DNA of 64,000 nucleotides from NCBI GenBank assembly GCA_050950345.1, contig JBMNHK010000007.1, forward strand, positions 460,522-524,521, written 5' to 3'. The stretch is from Pelotomaculum_C sp050950345. GTDB lineage: Bacteria; Bacillota; Desulfotomaculia; Desulfotomaculales; Pelotomaculaceae. Each line of letters begins with the position of its first letter. The stretch's first letter is position 1. Of the stretch, positions 8,288 through 16,004 are shown in pieces. The notes beneath the pieces were generated by a model. It had not been told where the DNA came from. It searched no databases and worked only from the letters and a program-made list of their open reading frames with translations. A program made the position numbers and the translations under genes.

Positions 8288-8830
8288 ATGTCCAGGATTG
8301 GAAAGCAGCCTATTCCGGTGCCCGCCGGTGTGGAAGTGAAAATCGACGGCAATCTTGTTCAAGTCAAGGGGCCGAAAGGGCAGCTGGAAAAGCAGATGCA
8401 CCAGGACATGATTATTAAATATGAGGACGGCCAGCTATTGGTCCAGCGGCCCTCCGACAACAAATTGCATAGAAGCCTGCACGGGCTGACCAGGACACTT
8501 TTGAACAACATGGTAGTGGGTGTGACCACCGGTTTTAATAAAAACCTGGAATTGGTCGGTGTTGGTTACCGTGCCTCCAAGCAGGGCAATAAGCTTGTTC
8601 TGGCCGTAGGTTACTCTCACACGGTGGAAATAGAACCGGAACCCGGTGTTGAAATCGAAGTCCCGGCTCCTAACAAAATCAGTGTTAAAGGCCTTGACAA
8701 GGAAAGGGTAGGAGCTCTGGCGGCGGTTATCCGCGCGGTTCGTAAGACTGAGCCTTACAAAGGCAAAGGGATCCGGTATGAAGGTGAAGTAATCCGGCGT
8801 AAGGCTGGTAAGGCCGGCGCCAAAGGCTAG
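8288..8830 (+). CDS. rplF: 50S ribosomal protein L6
   Basis: A 180-residue L6 made of two similar domains, beginning MSRIGKQPIPVPAGVEV and containing the conserved GVGYRA and EPYKGKGIRYEGE near the C-terminus. L6 lies near the sarcin-ricin loop and the factor-binding site. ATG 8288 follows GCAGGAGGTG at about 8272-8281. Confidence 0.97.
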   Translation: MSRIGKQPIPVPAGVEVKIDGNLVQVKGPKGQLEKQMHQDMIIKYEDGQLLVQRPSDNKLHRSLHGLTRTLLNNMVVGVTTGFNKNLELVGVGYRASKQGNKLVLAVGYSHTVEIEPEPGVEIEVPAPNKISVKGLDKERVGALAAVIRAVRKTEPYKGKGIRYEGEVIRRKAGKAGAKG

Positions 8831-8855
8831 AAAGTAAGGGAGGAGTGACCGAAAA

Positions 8856-9224
8856 GTGCTGAAAAAACCTGACCGTAAAGCCTTACGGGATATCAGGCGC
8901 CAGCGGGTGCGGAAGAAAATATCCGGCACCGGTGAGCGTCCCAGGCTGAATGTCTTCCGCAGCCTGAACAATATTTATGCCCAAATCATCGACGATGAGA
9001 AAGGCGTCACCCTGGCCTCGGCCTCGACCCTGGCCCCTGAGCTGAAAGGCAAGCTGGATTCCTGCAGCAACACTGCGGCAGCAGCTGCAGTCGGAGAATT
9101 GATTGCCAAAAAAGCAATTGACGCCGGGATCAAAAACGTCGTTTTCGACCGTGCCGGCTACATCTATCACGGGCGGATCAAAGCCCTGGCCGAAGCAGCG
9201 AGGTCCGGCGGCCTTGAGTTTTAG
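8856..9224 (+). CDS. rplR: 50S ribosomal protein L18
   Basis: A 122-residue L18 starting at GTG 8856 behind AAGGGAGGAG. It contains RPRLNVFRSLNNIYAQIIDD and ends with DRAGYIYHGRIKALAEAARSGGLEF, the invariant L18 tail. L18 binds 5S rRNA together with L5. Normal length and place in the spc block. Confidence 0.97.
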   Translation: MLKKPDRKALRDIRRQRVRKKISGTGERPRLNVFRSLNNIYAQIIDDEKGVTLASASTLAPELKGKLDSCSNTAAAAAVGELIAKKAIDAGIKNVVFDRAGYIYHGRIKALAEAARSGGLEF

Positions 9225-9247
9225 ACCAACAGGGAGGAGGGAAACGG

Positions 9248-9748
9248 ATGACAACAAGTGATGCCAATAAAATGGAATTGACGGAAACAGTAGTGTTTAT
9301 CAACCGTGTCGCCAAGGTTGTTAAAGGTGGCCGGAGGTTCAGCTTTTCCGCATTGATGGTTGTGGGGGACGGCAACGGCAACGTGGGAGCAGGGCTGGGC
9401 AAAGCCAGTGAAGTCCCCGAGGCCATTCGTAAAGGCGTGGAAAACGCCAAAAAGTCCATGATCCATGTGCCCATATCCGGTACCACCATCCCCCATGAAG
9501 TAACCGGGGTATTCGGTGCCGGGAAGGTCCTCCTGAAGCCTGCAGCGCCTGGTACCGGCGTGATTGCCGGCGGACCGGTGCGGGCTATCCTGGAAGCTGC
9601 CGGGGTAAGGGATATCCTGACCAAGTCATTGGGTTCCAATAACGCCAACAATGTGGTCCATGCTACCATGGAGGGGCTGAAAAGTCTCAAGACGCCTGAG
9701 AAGGTAGCCAGCCTCAGGGGCAAATCTGTAGAAGAACTGCTGGGCTAG
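9248..9748 (+). CDS. rpsE: 30S ribosomal protein S5
   Basis: A 166-residue S5. The N-terminal double-stranded-RNA-binding fold (ETVVFINRVAKVVKGGRRF) and the GDGNGNVGAGLGKASEVPEAI segment are clear. S5 shapes the mRNA entry site and influences decoding accuracy. ATG 9248 follows AGGGAGGAGG at about 9230-9239. Confidence 0.97.
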   Translation: MTTSDANKMELTETVVFINRVAKVVKGGRRFSFSALMVVGDGNGNVGAGLGKASEVPEAIRKGVENAKKSMIHVPISGTTIPHEVTGVFGAGKVLLKPAAPGTGVIAGGPVRAILEAAGVRDILTKSLGSNNANNVVHATMEGLKSLKTPEKVASLRGKSVEELLG

Positions 9749-9765
9749 GATTAGGAGGGAATAGC

Positions 9766-9945
9766 GTGGCCAATCTGAAAATCACCCTTGTTCGGAGCCT
9801 GATCGGACGCCCGGAAGACCAGAGGGTCACCGTGCGCACCATGGGCCTGACCAAGTTGAACCACTCTGTAATCAAAGAAGATACCCCGCAGCTACGGGGG
9901 ATGATCAATAAAGTATCCCATCTTGTGAAGGTGGAGGAAGCCTGA
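9766..9945 (+). CDS. rpmD: 50S ribosomal protein L30
   Basis: A 59-codon gene starting at GTG 9766 behind TTAGGAGGG (9751-9759). The translation begins MANLKITLVRSLIGRPEDQR and contains TMGLTKLNHSV, the L30 signature. The length equals the family's normal size. It lies 17 bases after rpsE and 13 bases before rplO, as in other Firmicutes. Confidence 0.95.
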   Translation: MANLKITLVRSLIGRPEDQRVTVRTMGLTKLNHSVIKEDTPQLRGMINKVSHLVKVEEA

Positions 9946-9958
9946 GGGGGTGGAACCA

Positions 9959-10399
9959 ATGAAATTGCATGAATTAAGACCGGCGCCCGGCGCAAGGACT
10001 AAACCGACCCGTAAGGGCCAGGGGCCTGGTTCAGGCCTCGGCAAGACAGCCGGTCGCGGTCATAAAGGGCAAAAAGCCCGTTCCGGCGGTGGTGTGCGCC
10101 CCGGTTTTGAAGGCGGTCAGATGCCGCTGCAAAGGCGGATGCCCAAGCGCGGTTTCTACAACCCGTTCTCCAAAGAGATTATCGCTATTAATGTAGAGCA
10201 ATTGAACTGCTTTGAAGACGGTATGACCGTAACGCCCGAAACCTTGCTGGAATACCGGATTATCAAGAAAACCGGTGACGGCGTCAAGATTTTAGGGCAG
10301 GGCAGCCTCGACAAGAAACTGACTGTCCAGGCCCAGGCCTTCAGCAAGTCGGCCGCAGAAAAAATTACGGCAGCCGGTGGCAAAGCAGAGGTGATTTAA
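9959..10399 (+). CDS. rplO: 50S ribosomal protein L15
   Basis: A 146-residue L15 starting MKLHELRPAPGARTKPTRKG. The Gly-rich N-terminal extension (GSGLGKTAGRGHKGQKARSG) that penetrates 23S rRNA is present. ATG 9959 is preferred to GTG 9950 because GAGGGGGTG (9944-9952) is the ribosome-binding site. The stop TAA is followed at once by the GTG of secY. Confidence 0.97.
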   Translation: MKLHELRPAPGARTKPTRKGQGPGSGLGKTAGRGHKGQKARSGGGVRPGFEGGQMPLQRRMPKRGFYNPFSKEIIAINVEQLNCFEDGMTVTPETLLEYRIIKKTGDGVKILGQGSLDKKLTVQAQAFSKSAAEKITAAGGKAEVI

Positions 10400-11659
10400 G
10401 TGCTGGAAAGCTTGAAGAATTCGCTCAAGGTTTCAGAGCTGAGAAAAAAGCTTTTGTTTACCCTGGCCATGATCTTTGTTTTCCGGCTGGGCGCCCATAT
10501 CCCGGTGCCTGGAGTAAACACTGAAAAATTCGCCGAACTGGTAAGCAGCGGCCTTGTCTTTGGCTTCTTCGATGTCATTTCCGGCGGCGCCTTGAAGAAT
10601 TTTGCCATCTTTGCCATGGGCATCACGCCATACATCAACGCATCCATCATCATGCAGCTCTTGACCGTGGTTATTCCACACCTGGAGCGTTTGAAAAAAG
10701 AAGGCGAGGAAGGCCGCAAAAAGATCACCCAGTATACACGCTACCTCACCGTAGTGCTGGCCTTTATCCAGGGAGTGGGTATGGTGGTAGGCGTTAAGGG
10801 TGCACTGTTGCACCCGGGTGTACTGCCGATTTTGTCCACCGCCCTGACCATCACGGCAGGCACCGTCTTCTTGATGTGGCTTGGTGAACAAATTACGGAA
10901 AAAGGTATCGGTAACGGGATTTCGTTGTTGATTTTCGCGGGGATCGTGTCCCGTGTGCCCCAGGGCTTTACCAGTGTGGTGCAGTATTTCCAGACCGGCA
11001 CCATCAGCATCCTGAGCATCATATCCCTGGTGGTCATCGGCGCCCTGGTCATCGCAGCTGTAGTGGCGGTACAGGAAGGCCAGCGGCGCATTCCGGTGCA
11101 GTACGCCAAGCGTGTTGTGGGCAGGCGGGTTTACGGCGGGCAGAGCACTCATCTGCCGCTGAAGGTAAACCAGGCCGGCGTGATCCCGATCATTTTCGCT
11201 TCGTCCCTGTTAATGTTTCCCGAGTCCATCGCCCAGATGTTCTCTAACAGTGCCTTTGCGAACTATTATGTCCAGTGGTTTGGTTGGGGGAGCGCAGCCC
11301 ATACCCTGATTTATGCGCTTTTGATTATCGGCTTTACGTATTTTTACACTTCCGTGATTATGAACCCCAACGATGTTGCCGACAACATCAAGAAATATGG
11401 CGGCTTCATTCCCGGGTTGCGGCCCGGCAGGCCAACAGCGGAATATATTGGTAGAATAATGAGTAAGATTACCCTGGTGGGCGCTATATTTTTAGCTCTC
11501 ATCGCCATCCTGCCGAATTTCGTGCTGGTGGCCACCCAGATACCCAATATTTACTTTGGCGGTACCGCTCTTTTGATTGTAGTCGGGGTGGCGCTGGATA
11601 CCATGAAACAAGTGGAATCCCACCTGCTGATGCGCAGTTACCAGGGCTTTATCAGGTAG
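10400..11659 (+). CDS. secY: Protein translocase subunit SecY
   Basis: A 419-residue, very hydrophobic protein with about ten membrane helices and the SecY signatures ITPYINASIIMQLL and PLKVNQAGVIPIIFASSLL. It forms the channel of the Sec translocase in the cytoplasmic membrane, with SecE and SecG. The GTG at 10400 directly follows the rplO stop, indicating coupling. Downstream one would expect adk, but map follows after only 10 bases. Confidence 0.97.
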   Translation: MLESLKNSLKVSELRKKLLFTLAMIFVFRLGAHIPVPGVNTEKFAELVSSGLVFGFFDVISGGALKNFAIFAMGITPYINASIIMQLLTVVIPHLERLKKEGEEGRKKITQYTRYLTVVLAFIQGVGMVVGVKGALLHPGVLPILSTALTITAGTVFLMWLGEQITEKGIGNGISLLIFAGIVSRVPQGFTSVVQYFQTGTISILSIISLVVIGALVIAAVVAVQEGQRRIPVQYAKRVVGRRVYGGQSTHLPLKVNQAGVIPIIFASSLLMFPESIAQMFSNSAFANYYVQWFGWGSAAHTLIYALLIIGFTYFYTSVIMNPNDVADNIKKYGGFIPGLRPGRPTAEYIGRIMSKITLVGAIFLALIAILPNFVLVATQIPNIYFGGTALLIVVGVALDTMKQVESHLLMRSYQGFIR

Positions 11660-11669
11660 AGGTGAAAAA

Positions 11670-12416
11670 ATGATTACCTGCAAGTCTGAAAAAGAGTTGA
11701 CTTATATGCGGGATGCCGGGCGGATTGTAGGCCGGACCCTGGAGGAAATGAAAAAGGCCGCCAAGGTAGGCGTCTCCACCCGGGAGCTGGATCGGCTGGC
11801 GGAGGACTTTATCCTCAAGGCCGGCGGCACGCCTGCGTTTAAGGGGCTCTATGGATTTCCCTGCAGCATATGTGCTTCAATCAATGAAGAGGTGGTACAT
11901 GGTATCCCCAGTTTAAGAAAATTGGAAAATGGAGATATTATCAGTATTGATGTTGGGGCGGAAATAAATGGATATTTTGGCGATAGCGCGGTGACGCTGC
12001 CGGTGGGTGACGTCAGCCGCGAAGCCCTTGATTTGATCAAAGTTACCGAAGAGTGTCTTTACAGAGGTATTGAACAGGCCAGGGACGGCAACCGGTTATA
12101 CGACATTTCCCATGCTGTACAGACCTGGGCCGAAGACCATGGTTATGGAGTGGTCAGGGATTATGTGGGTCATGGTATTGGTACTAAGATGCACGAGGAT
12201 CCACAGGTACCGAACTTCGGCAGGCCCGGTCGTGGCCCCAGGCTGAAGGCGGGGATGACATTAGCTATTGAACCAATGATTAACATGGGCACTCACGAGG
12301 TAAGGACTCTTTCCAACAATTGGACGGTGGTTACGCAAGACGGAAAGCTCTCTGCGCATTTCGAGCATACCGTGGCAATTACCGATAATGAACCGGAAAT
12401 TTTAACCAGGACATAG
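11670..12416 (+). CDS. map: Methionine aminopeptidase type I
   Basis: A 248-residue M24 metallopeptidase that removes the N-terminal methionine from new proteins. The metal ligands can be recognised in DVGAEINGYFGDSA (two Asp), GHGIG (His), IEPM (Glu) and the final FEHT (Glu). The length is that of the short type Ia enzyme. It follows secY by 10 bases with GAGGTG as ribosome-binding site, occupying the place normally taken by adk. Confidence 0.96.
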   Translation: MITCKSEKELTYMRDAGRIVGRTLEEMKKAAKVGVSTRELDRLAEDFILKAGGTPAFKGLYGFPCSICASINEEVVHGIPSLRKLENGDIISIDVGAEINGYFGDSAVTLPVGDVSREALDLIKVTEECLYRGIEQARDGNRLYDISHAVQTWAEDHGYGVVRDYVGHGIGTKMHEDPQVPNFGRPGRGPRLKAGMTLAIEPMINMGTHEVRTLSNNWTVVTQDGKLSAHFEHTVAITDNEPEILTRT

Positions 12417-12502
12417 GTGCGCTGCTTAGCGTGCGCGGATAGCTCAGCACGTAAAAACCCCGAAGAAGAGTTTAAGTTTTTAGTTCGGAGGTAAAGCGGT
12501 CC

Positions 12503-12781
12503 ATGTCGGATGATTTGGTGCAGATCGGGCGATTGGTCTTTTCAATGCAGGGCCGTGACAGCGGCAGGTATTACCTGATTATCGGTACAACTGCGACAGG
12601 CAGGGTTCTACTGGCGGATGGAGAATTCCGTAAAGTTGAAAATCCGAAGATAAAGAACGTAAAACACCTGAAATTTTATGATCTTATTGCCGGAAAAGTA
12701 TTCAACAAAGCTATGAGCGGCAGAAGAATTACCAATGATGATGTTTGGAAGGAACTTAAGAGTCTCATTGAAAAAGTTTGA
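12503..12781 (+). CDS. KOW-domain RNA-binding protein (L14e-like)
   Basis: A 92-residue protein with an N-terminal KOW-like segment (QIGRLVFSMQGRDSGRYYLI) resembling the eukaryotic/archaeal L14e/L6e/L27e group. Proteins of this type lie between map and infA in many Firmicutes and are annotated as KOW-domain RNA-binding proteins; their role on the ribosome is not known to me. ATG 12503 follows CGGAGG at about 12486-12491. It is probably co-transcribed with infA. Confidence 0.85.
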   Translation: MSDDLVQIGRLVFSMQGRDSGRYYLIIGTTATGRVLLADGEFRKVENPKIKNVKHLKFYDLIAGKVFNKAMSGRRITNDDVWKELKSLIEKV

Positions 12782-12819
12782 GTGTCCATTTTAAGATAAG
12801 GAGGTCTGGCCAATAACTG

Positions 12820-13038
12820 ATGTCAAAGCAAGATGTAATTGAGGTCGAAGGAACCGTAATCGAGCCGTTGCCAAACGCCATGTTTCGCGTAGAACTTGAG
12901 AACGGACATACGGTGCTGGCCCATGTTTCAGGCAAGATCAGAATGAATTTCATCCGCATCCTGGCCGGTGACCGGGTGATGTTGGAGCTCTCTCCCTATG
13001 ATTTGTCCCGGGGGCGGATCGTATACCGTTATAAATAA
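12820..13038 (+). CDS. infA: Translation initiation factor IF-1
   Basis: A 72-residue single OB-fold protein, identical in length to other bacterial IF-1 proteins, with EVEGTVIEPLPNAMFRVELENG and the C-terminal SPYDLSRGRIVYRYK. It blocks the A site during 30S initiation. ATG 12820 follows AAGGAGG at about 12799-12805. Confidence 0.97.
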   Translation: MSKQDVIEVEGTVIEPLPNAMFRVELENGHTVLAHVSGKIRMNFIRILAGDRVMLELSPYDLSRGRIVYRYK

Positions 13039-13065
13039 GACCGGAAAAAAATATTTATTAAAATT

Positions 13066-13090
13066 CTGACGTCTGAAGTCTGACGACTGA
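13066..13090 (+). repeat. Short repeat in the infA-rpmJ spacer
   Basis: CTGACGTCTGA (13066-13076) is followed 14 bases later by CTGACGACTGA (13080-13090), ten of eleven bases identical. The core TGACGTC is the same as in the rpsN leader (7616-7623). The function is not known; it may be a residue of a dispersed intergenic repeat. Confidence 0.4.
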
Positions 13091-13113
13091 TGACCGAATT
13101 AGGAGGGTTAACG

Positions 13114-13227
13114 GTGAAGGTAAGACCGTCCGTTAAGCCCATCTGCGAAAAATGTAAAGTTATCCGCAGGAAGGGCAGAATTATGGTTATCTGCGAGAAC
13201 CCGAAGCATAAACAGGCACAAGGATAA
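13114..13227 (+). CDS. rpmJ: 50S ribosomal protein L36
   Basis: A 37-codon gene starting at GTG 13114 behind TTAGGAGGG (13099-13107). The translation MKVRPSVKPICEKCKVIRRK has the zinc ligands C11, C14, C27 and H32, so it is the zinc-binding form. Length and place between infA and rpsM are standard for Firmicutes. Confidence 0.96.
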   Translation: MKVRPSVKPICEKCKVIRRKGRIMVICENPKHKQAQG

Positions 13228-13249
13228 ACCAGGAGGTGTTTAATAATAT

Positions 13250-13621
13250 ATGGCACGTATTGCTGGCGTAGACTTACCAAGGGATAAGCGGATAGAAATC
13301 GCGCTTACCTATATTTACGGCATTGGTAAGCCTTCGTCTCAAAAGGTACTGGCTCAAACAGGTGTCAACCCCGACACCCGGGTCAGGGACTTGACTGAAG
13401 AAGAAGTAACCAGGCTGCGTGATATTATCGAGAAGGACCTCAAGGTTGAGGGAGATCTGCGTCGTGAAGTCGCTTTAAACATCAAGCGCCTGATTGAGAT
13501 CGGATGCTATCGTGGCCTGCGCCATCGCCGGGGCATGCCGGTGCGCGGCCAGCGGACTAAAACCAACGCCAGGACTCGTAAGGGTGTCCGTAGAACCGTT
13601 GGTGTCCGCAGAAAAAAATAA
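13250..13621 (+). CDS. rpsM: 30S ribosomal protein S13
   Basis: A 123-residue S13 starting MARIAGVDLPRDKRIEIALT and ending in the basic tail with GLRHRRGMPVRGQRTKTNAR. S13 bridges to the 50S subunit and pairs with S19. ATG 13250 follows AGGAGGTG at about 13231-13238. First gene of the alpha block after rpmJ. Confidence 0.97.
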   Translation: MARIAGVDLPRDKRIEIALTYIYGIGKPSSQKVLAQTGVNPDTRVRDLTEEEVTRLRDIIEKDLKVEGDLRREVALNIKRLIEIGCYRGLRHRRGMPVRGQRTKTNARTRKGVRRTVGVRRKK

Positions 13622-13639
13622 GTTAGGGGAGGTTTTGCT

Positions 13640-14029
13640 ATGGCGCGTCGCGCAGCCAGGACTAAAAGACGTGAACGCAAAAACATAGAGTCGGGCGTTG
13701 CCCACATTAAGTCCACTTTCAATAATACCGTCATCACCATTACCGATGTCAGGGGCAACACTATTTCCTGGGCCAGCGCCGGTGGGGTAGGCTTTAAAGG
13801 CTCCAGAAAAAGCACCCCCTATGCAGCCCAGATGGCGGCGGAAAAATCCGCCAAAGAGGCCATGGAGCATGGCCTGAAAGAAGTTGAAGTGATGGTCAAA
13901 GGCCCTGGCGCCGGCCGTGAAGCGGCTATCCGCTCACTGCAGGCTGCGGGTCTGGAAGTAAACATGATCAAAGATGTCACCCCAATCCCACACAATGGAT
14001 GCCGGCCACCTAAACGCCGGAGAGTTTAA
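13640..14029 (+). CDS. rpsK: 30S ribosomal protein S11
   Basis: A 129-residue S11 with HIKSTFNNTVITITDVRGN and the C-terminal DVTPIPHNGCRPPKRRRV, which is nearly invariant. It forms part of the 30S platform at the E site. ATG 13640 follows GGGGAGG. It is 18 bases after rpsM and 15 bases before rpsD. Confidence 0.97.
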   Translation: MARRAARTKRRERKNIESGVAHIKSTFNNTVITITDVRGNTISWASAGGVGFKGSRKSTPYAAQMAAEKSAKEAMEHGLKEVEVMVKGPGAGREAAIRSLQAAGLEVNMIKDVTPIPHNGCRPPKRRRV

Positions 14030-14044
14030 GGAGGTGCACTATAT

Positions 14045-14671
14045 TTGGCAAGGTATAAGGATCCAGTCTGCCGTATTTGCCGGCGGGAAGGTCTGAAACT
14101 CTATCTTAAAGGTGACAGGTGCTACACTCCAAGATGTTCTGTGGAGAAGCGGGCCTATGCGCCGGGCCAACATGGTCAGAGCCGTAAAAAGGTTTCCGAG
14201 TATGGACTGCAGCTGAGAGAGAAGCAAAAAGCACGCCGTATGTACGGTCTCCTGGAAGGCCAGTTCAGACGTTACTTTGATAAGGCTGAGCGCCAGCCGG
14301 GTGTGACCGGTGAAAACCTTTTGAAGCTTTTGGAGCGGCGTTTGGATAATGTTGTTTATCGCCTGGGGTTGGGCTCGTCCCGCAACGAAGCCAGGCAGTT
14401 GGTGCGGCACGGACACTTTACTGTCAACGGCAGGAAGGTCAACATTCCCTCCTTCCTGGTCAAGGTTGGCGATGTAGTGGCCGTACGGGCCAAGAGCAAG
14501 GAATCACCAAGAATTAAAGAACTGATGGAAAGGGCTGCTGAACAGACTGTACCGGCATGGCTCGAATACGACGCCGAACCGGCTATCGCCCGGGTAGTTT
14601 CCCTACCGGTCCGGGAACAAATTGATGCTCCCGTCCAAGAACACCTGATCGTGGAGCTGTACTCCAGGTAA
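14045..14671 (+). CDS. rpsD: 30S ribosomal protein S4, zinc-binding form
   Basis: A 208-residue S4 starting at TTG 14045 behind AAGGAGGTG (14029-14037). The N-terminus has C9-x2-C12 and C26-x4-C31, the zinc-binding arrangement. An S4 RNA-binding domain (RRLDNVVYRLGLGSSRNEA) follows at about residue 98. S4 nucleates 30S assembly. Placement between rpsK and rpoA is standard. Confidence 0.97.
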   Translation: MARYKDPVCRICRREGLKLYLKGDRCYTPRCSVEKRAYAPGQHGQSRKKVSEYGLQLREKQKARRMYGLLEGQFRRYFDKAERQPGVTGENLLKLLERRLDNVVYRLGLGSSRNEARQLVRHGHFTVNGRKVNIPSFLVKVGDVVAVRAKSKESPRIKELMERAAEQTVPAWLEYDAEPAIARVVSLPVREQIDAPVQEHLIVELYSR

Positions 14672-14684
14672 GGAGGATCCGCTA

Positions 14685-15632
14685 ATGCTGGAAATAGAAA
14701 AGCCCAGAATTGAGATAGTTGAAATGAGTGACGACAAAACCTACGGCAAGTTTGTGGTAGAGCCGCTGGAAAGGGGTTACGGCATCACTTTAGGCAATTC
14801 CTTGCGCCGTATCCTGCTTTCCTCACTGCCTGGAGCCGCGGTAACCTCGGTAAAAATAGAAGGGGTGCTGCACGAATTTTCGACTGTGCCCGGAGTTGTG
14901 GAAGACGTCACTGATATCATCCTTAACCTGAAGAGCCTGCGATTCAAGCTCCACGGTGAAGATGAGAAAATCTTGCGTGTAGAGGCCAGTGGCGAGAGTG
15001 AGGTCAAGGCCGGCTCCATTATTCATGACGCCGACGTGGAGATCTTAAATCCTGATCTCACTATCGCTACTTTAGCCGAAAACGGAAGGCTTTTCATGGA
15101 GATGACGGTTGCCAGGGGCAGGGGGTATGTTTCAGCTGAGCGCAACAAGAAGGGCGACCATATCATCGGGGTTATCCCTGTTGATTCCACTTTCAGCCCC
15201 GTGCAAAAGGCTAACTACACTGTGGAGAATACCAGGGTCGGCCAGATTACCGACTACGATAAACTGACGTTGGAGGTCTGGACAGACGGCAGCATTCGAC
15301 CTGATGAGGCTACAAGCCTGTCGGCCAAGATCCTTAATGATCACTTGCGTCTCTTTATCGGTCTCACCGAGAGCGTGAACGATGTGGAGATCATGGTGGA
15401 GAAGGAAGAAGAGCAGAAAGACAAGATCATGGAGATGACCATCGAAGAGCTGGATCTCTCGGTCAGGTCCTACAACTGCTTGAAACGGGCTGGTATCAAT
15501 ACGGTTGAAGAACTGATCCAGCGCAACGAAGAAGACATGATGAAAGTTAGAAACCTGGGCAAAAAGTCGCTGGAAGAAGTGGTCAATAAACTGAGTGAAC
15601 TCGGTCTTTCTCTCAGAAAGGACGAGGAGTAA
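14685..15632 (+). CDS. rpoA: DNA-directed RNA polymerase alpha subunit
   Basis: A 315-residue alpha subunit. The N-terminal dimerisation domain (GYGITLGNSLRRILLSSLPG) covers about residues 1-230; the C-terminal helix-hairpin-helix domain (LDLSVRSYNCLKRAGINTVE) covers about 245-315 and binds UP elements and activators. ATG 14685 follows AAGGAGG. Length and position before rplQ are typical. Confidence 0.98.
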   Translation: MLEIEKPRIEIVEMSDDKTYGKFVVEPLERGYGITLGNSLRRILLSSLPGAAVTSVKIEGVLHEFSTVPGVVEDVTDIILNLKSLRFKLHGEDEKILRVEASGESEVKAGSIIHDADVEILNPDLTIATLAENGRLFMEMTVARGRGYVSAERNKKGDHIIGVIPVDSTFSPVQKANYTVENTRVGQITDYDKLTLEVWTDGSIRPDEATSLSAKILNDHLRLFIGLTESVNDVEIMVEKEEEQKDKIMEMTIEELDLSVRSYNCLKRAGINTVEELIQRNEEDMMKVRNLGKKSLEEVVNKLSELGLSLRKDEE

Positions 15633-15646
15633 GGAGGGACAACAAC

Positions 15647-15985
15647 GTGAGCTACAGGAAACTTGGTCTCAACACCGGCCACCGCAAAGCCATGCTGCGC
15701 AACCTGGTCACATCGCTGTTCCGTGAAGAGCGGATCAAAACCACGGAACCCAGGGCCAAGGAGGTAAGAAGCATTGCCGAGAAATTGGTCACCAGAGCCA
15801 AGCAAGGCGATCTTGCGGCCAGGCGCCAGGTGCTTGCCTACTTATATGAAGAAGCAGTGGTTAGAAAACTCTTCGACACCATTGCTCCCAAATACGCCGA
15901 ACGTTCGGGGGGTTACACCCGCATAATCAAAGCCGGCCAGCGGCGCGGCGACGCCGCTGAAATGGTTATCCTGGAACTGATCTAA
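15647..15985 (+). CDS. rplQ: 50S ribosomal protein L17
   Basis: A 112-residue L17 starting at GTG 15647 (MSYRKLGLNTGHRKAMLRNL) behind AAGGAGGG. The C-terminal RSGGYTRIIKAGQRRGDAAEM is conserved. L17 sits at the tunnel exit. It ends the ribosomal block; the ECF transporter genes follow 19 bases later on the same strand without an obvious terminator. Confidence 0.97.
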   Translation: MSYRKLGLNTGHRKAMLRNLVTSLFREERIKTTEPRAKEVRSIAEKLVTRAKQGDLAARRQVLAYLYEEAVVRKLFDTIAPKYAERSGGYTRIIKAGQRRGDAAEMVILELI

Positions 15986-16004
15986 GCAATCAGCACTCAA
16001 AAGA

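Noticed and set aside
10433..11152. Open frame of 239 codons opposite secY
   Set aside because: Composition is rich in His, Gln and Gly, as expected from the reverse of hydrophobic codons; no start signal or similarity.
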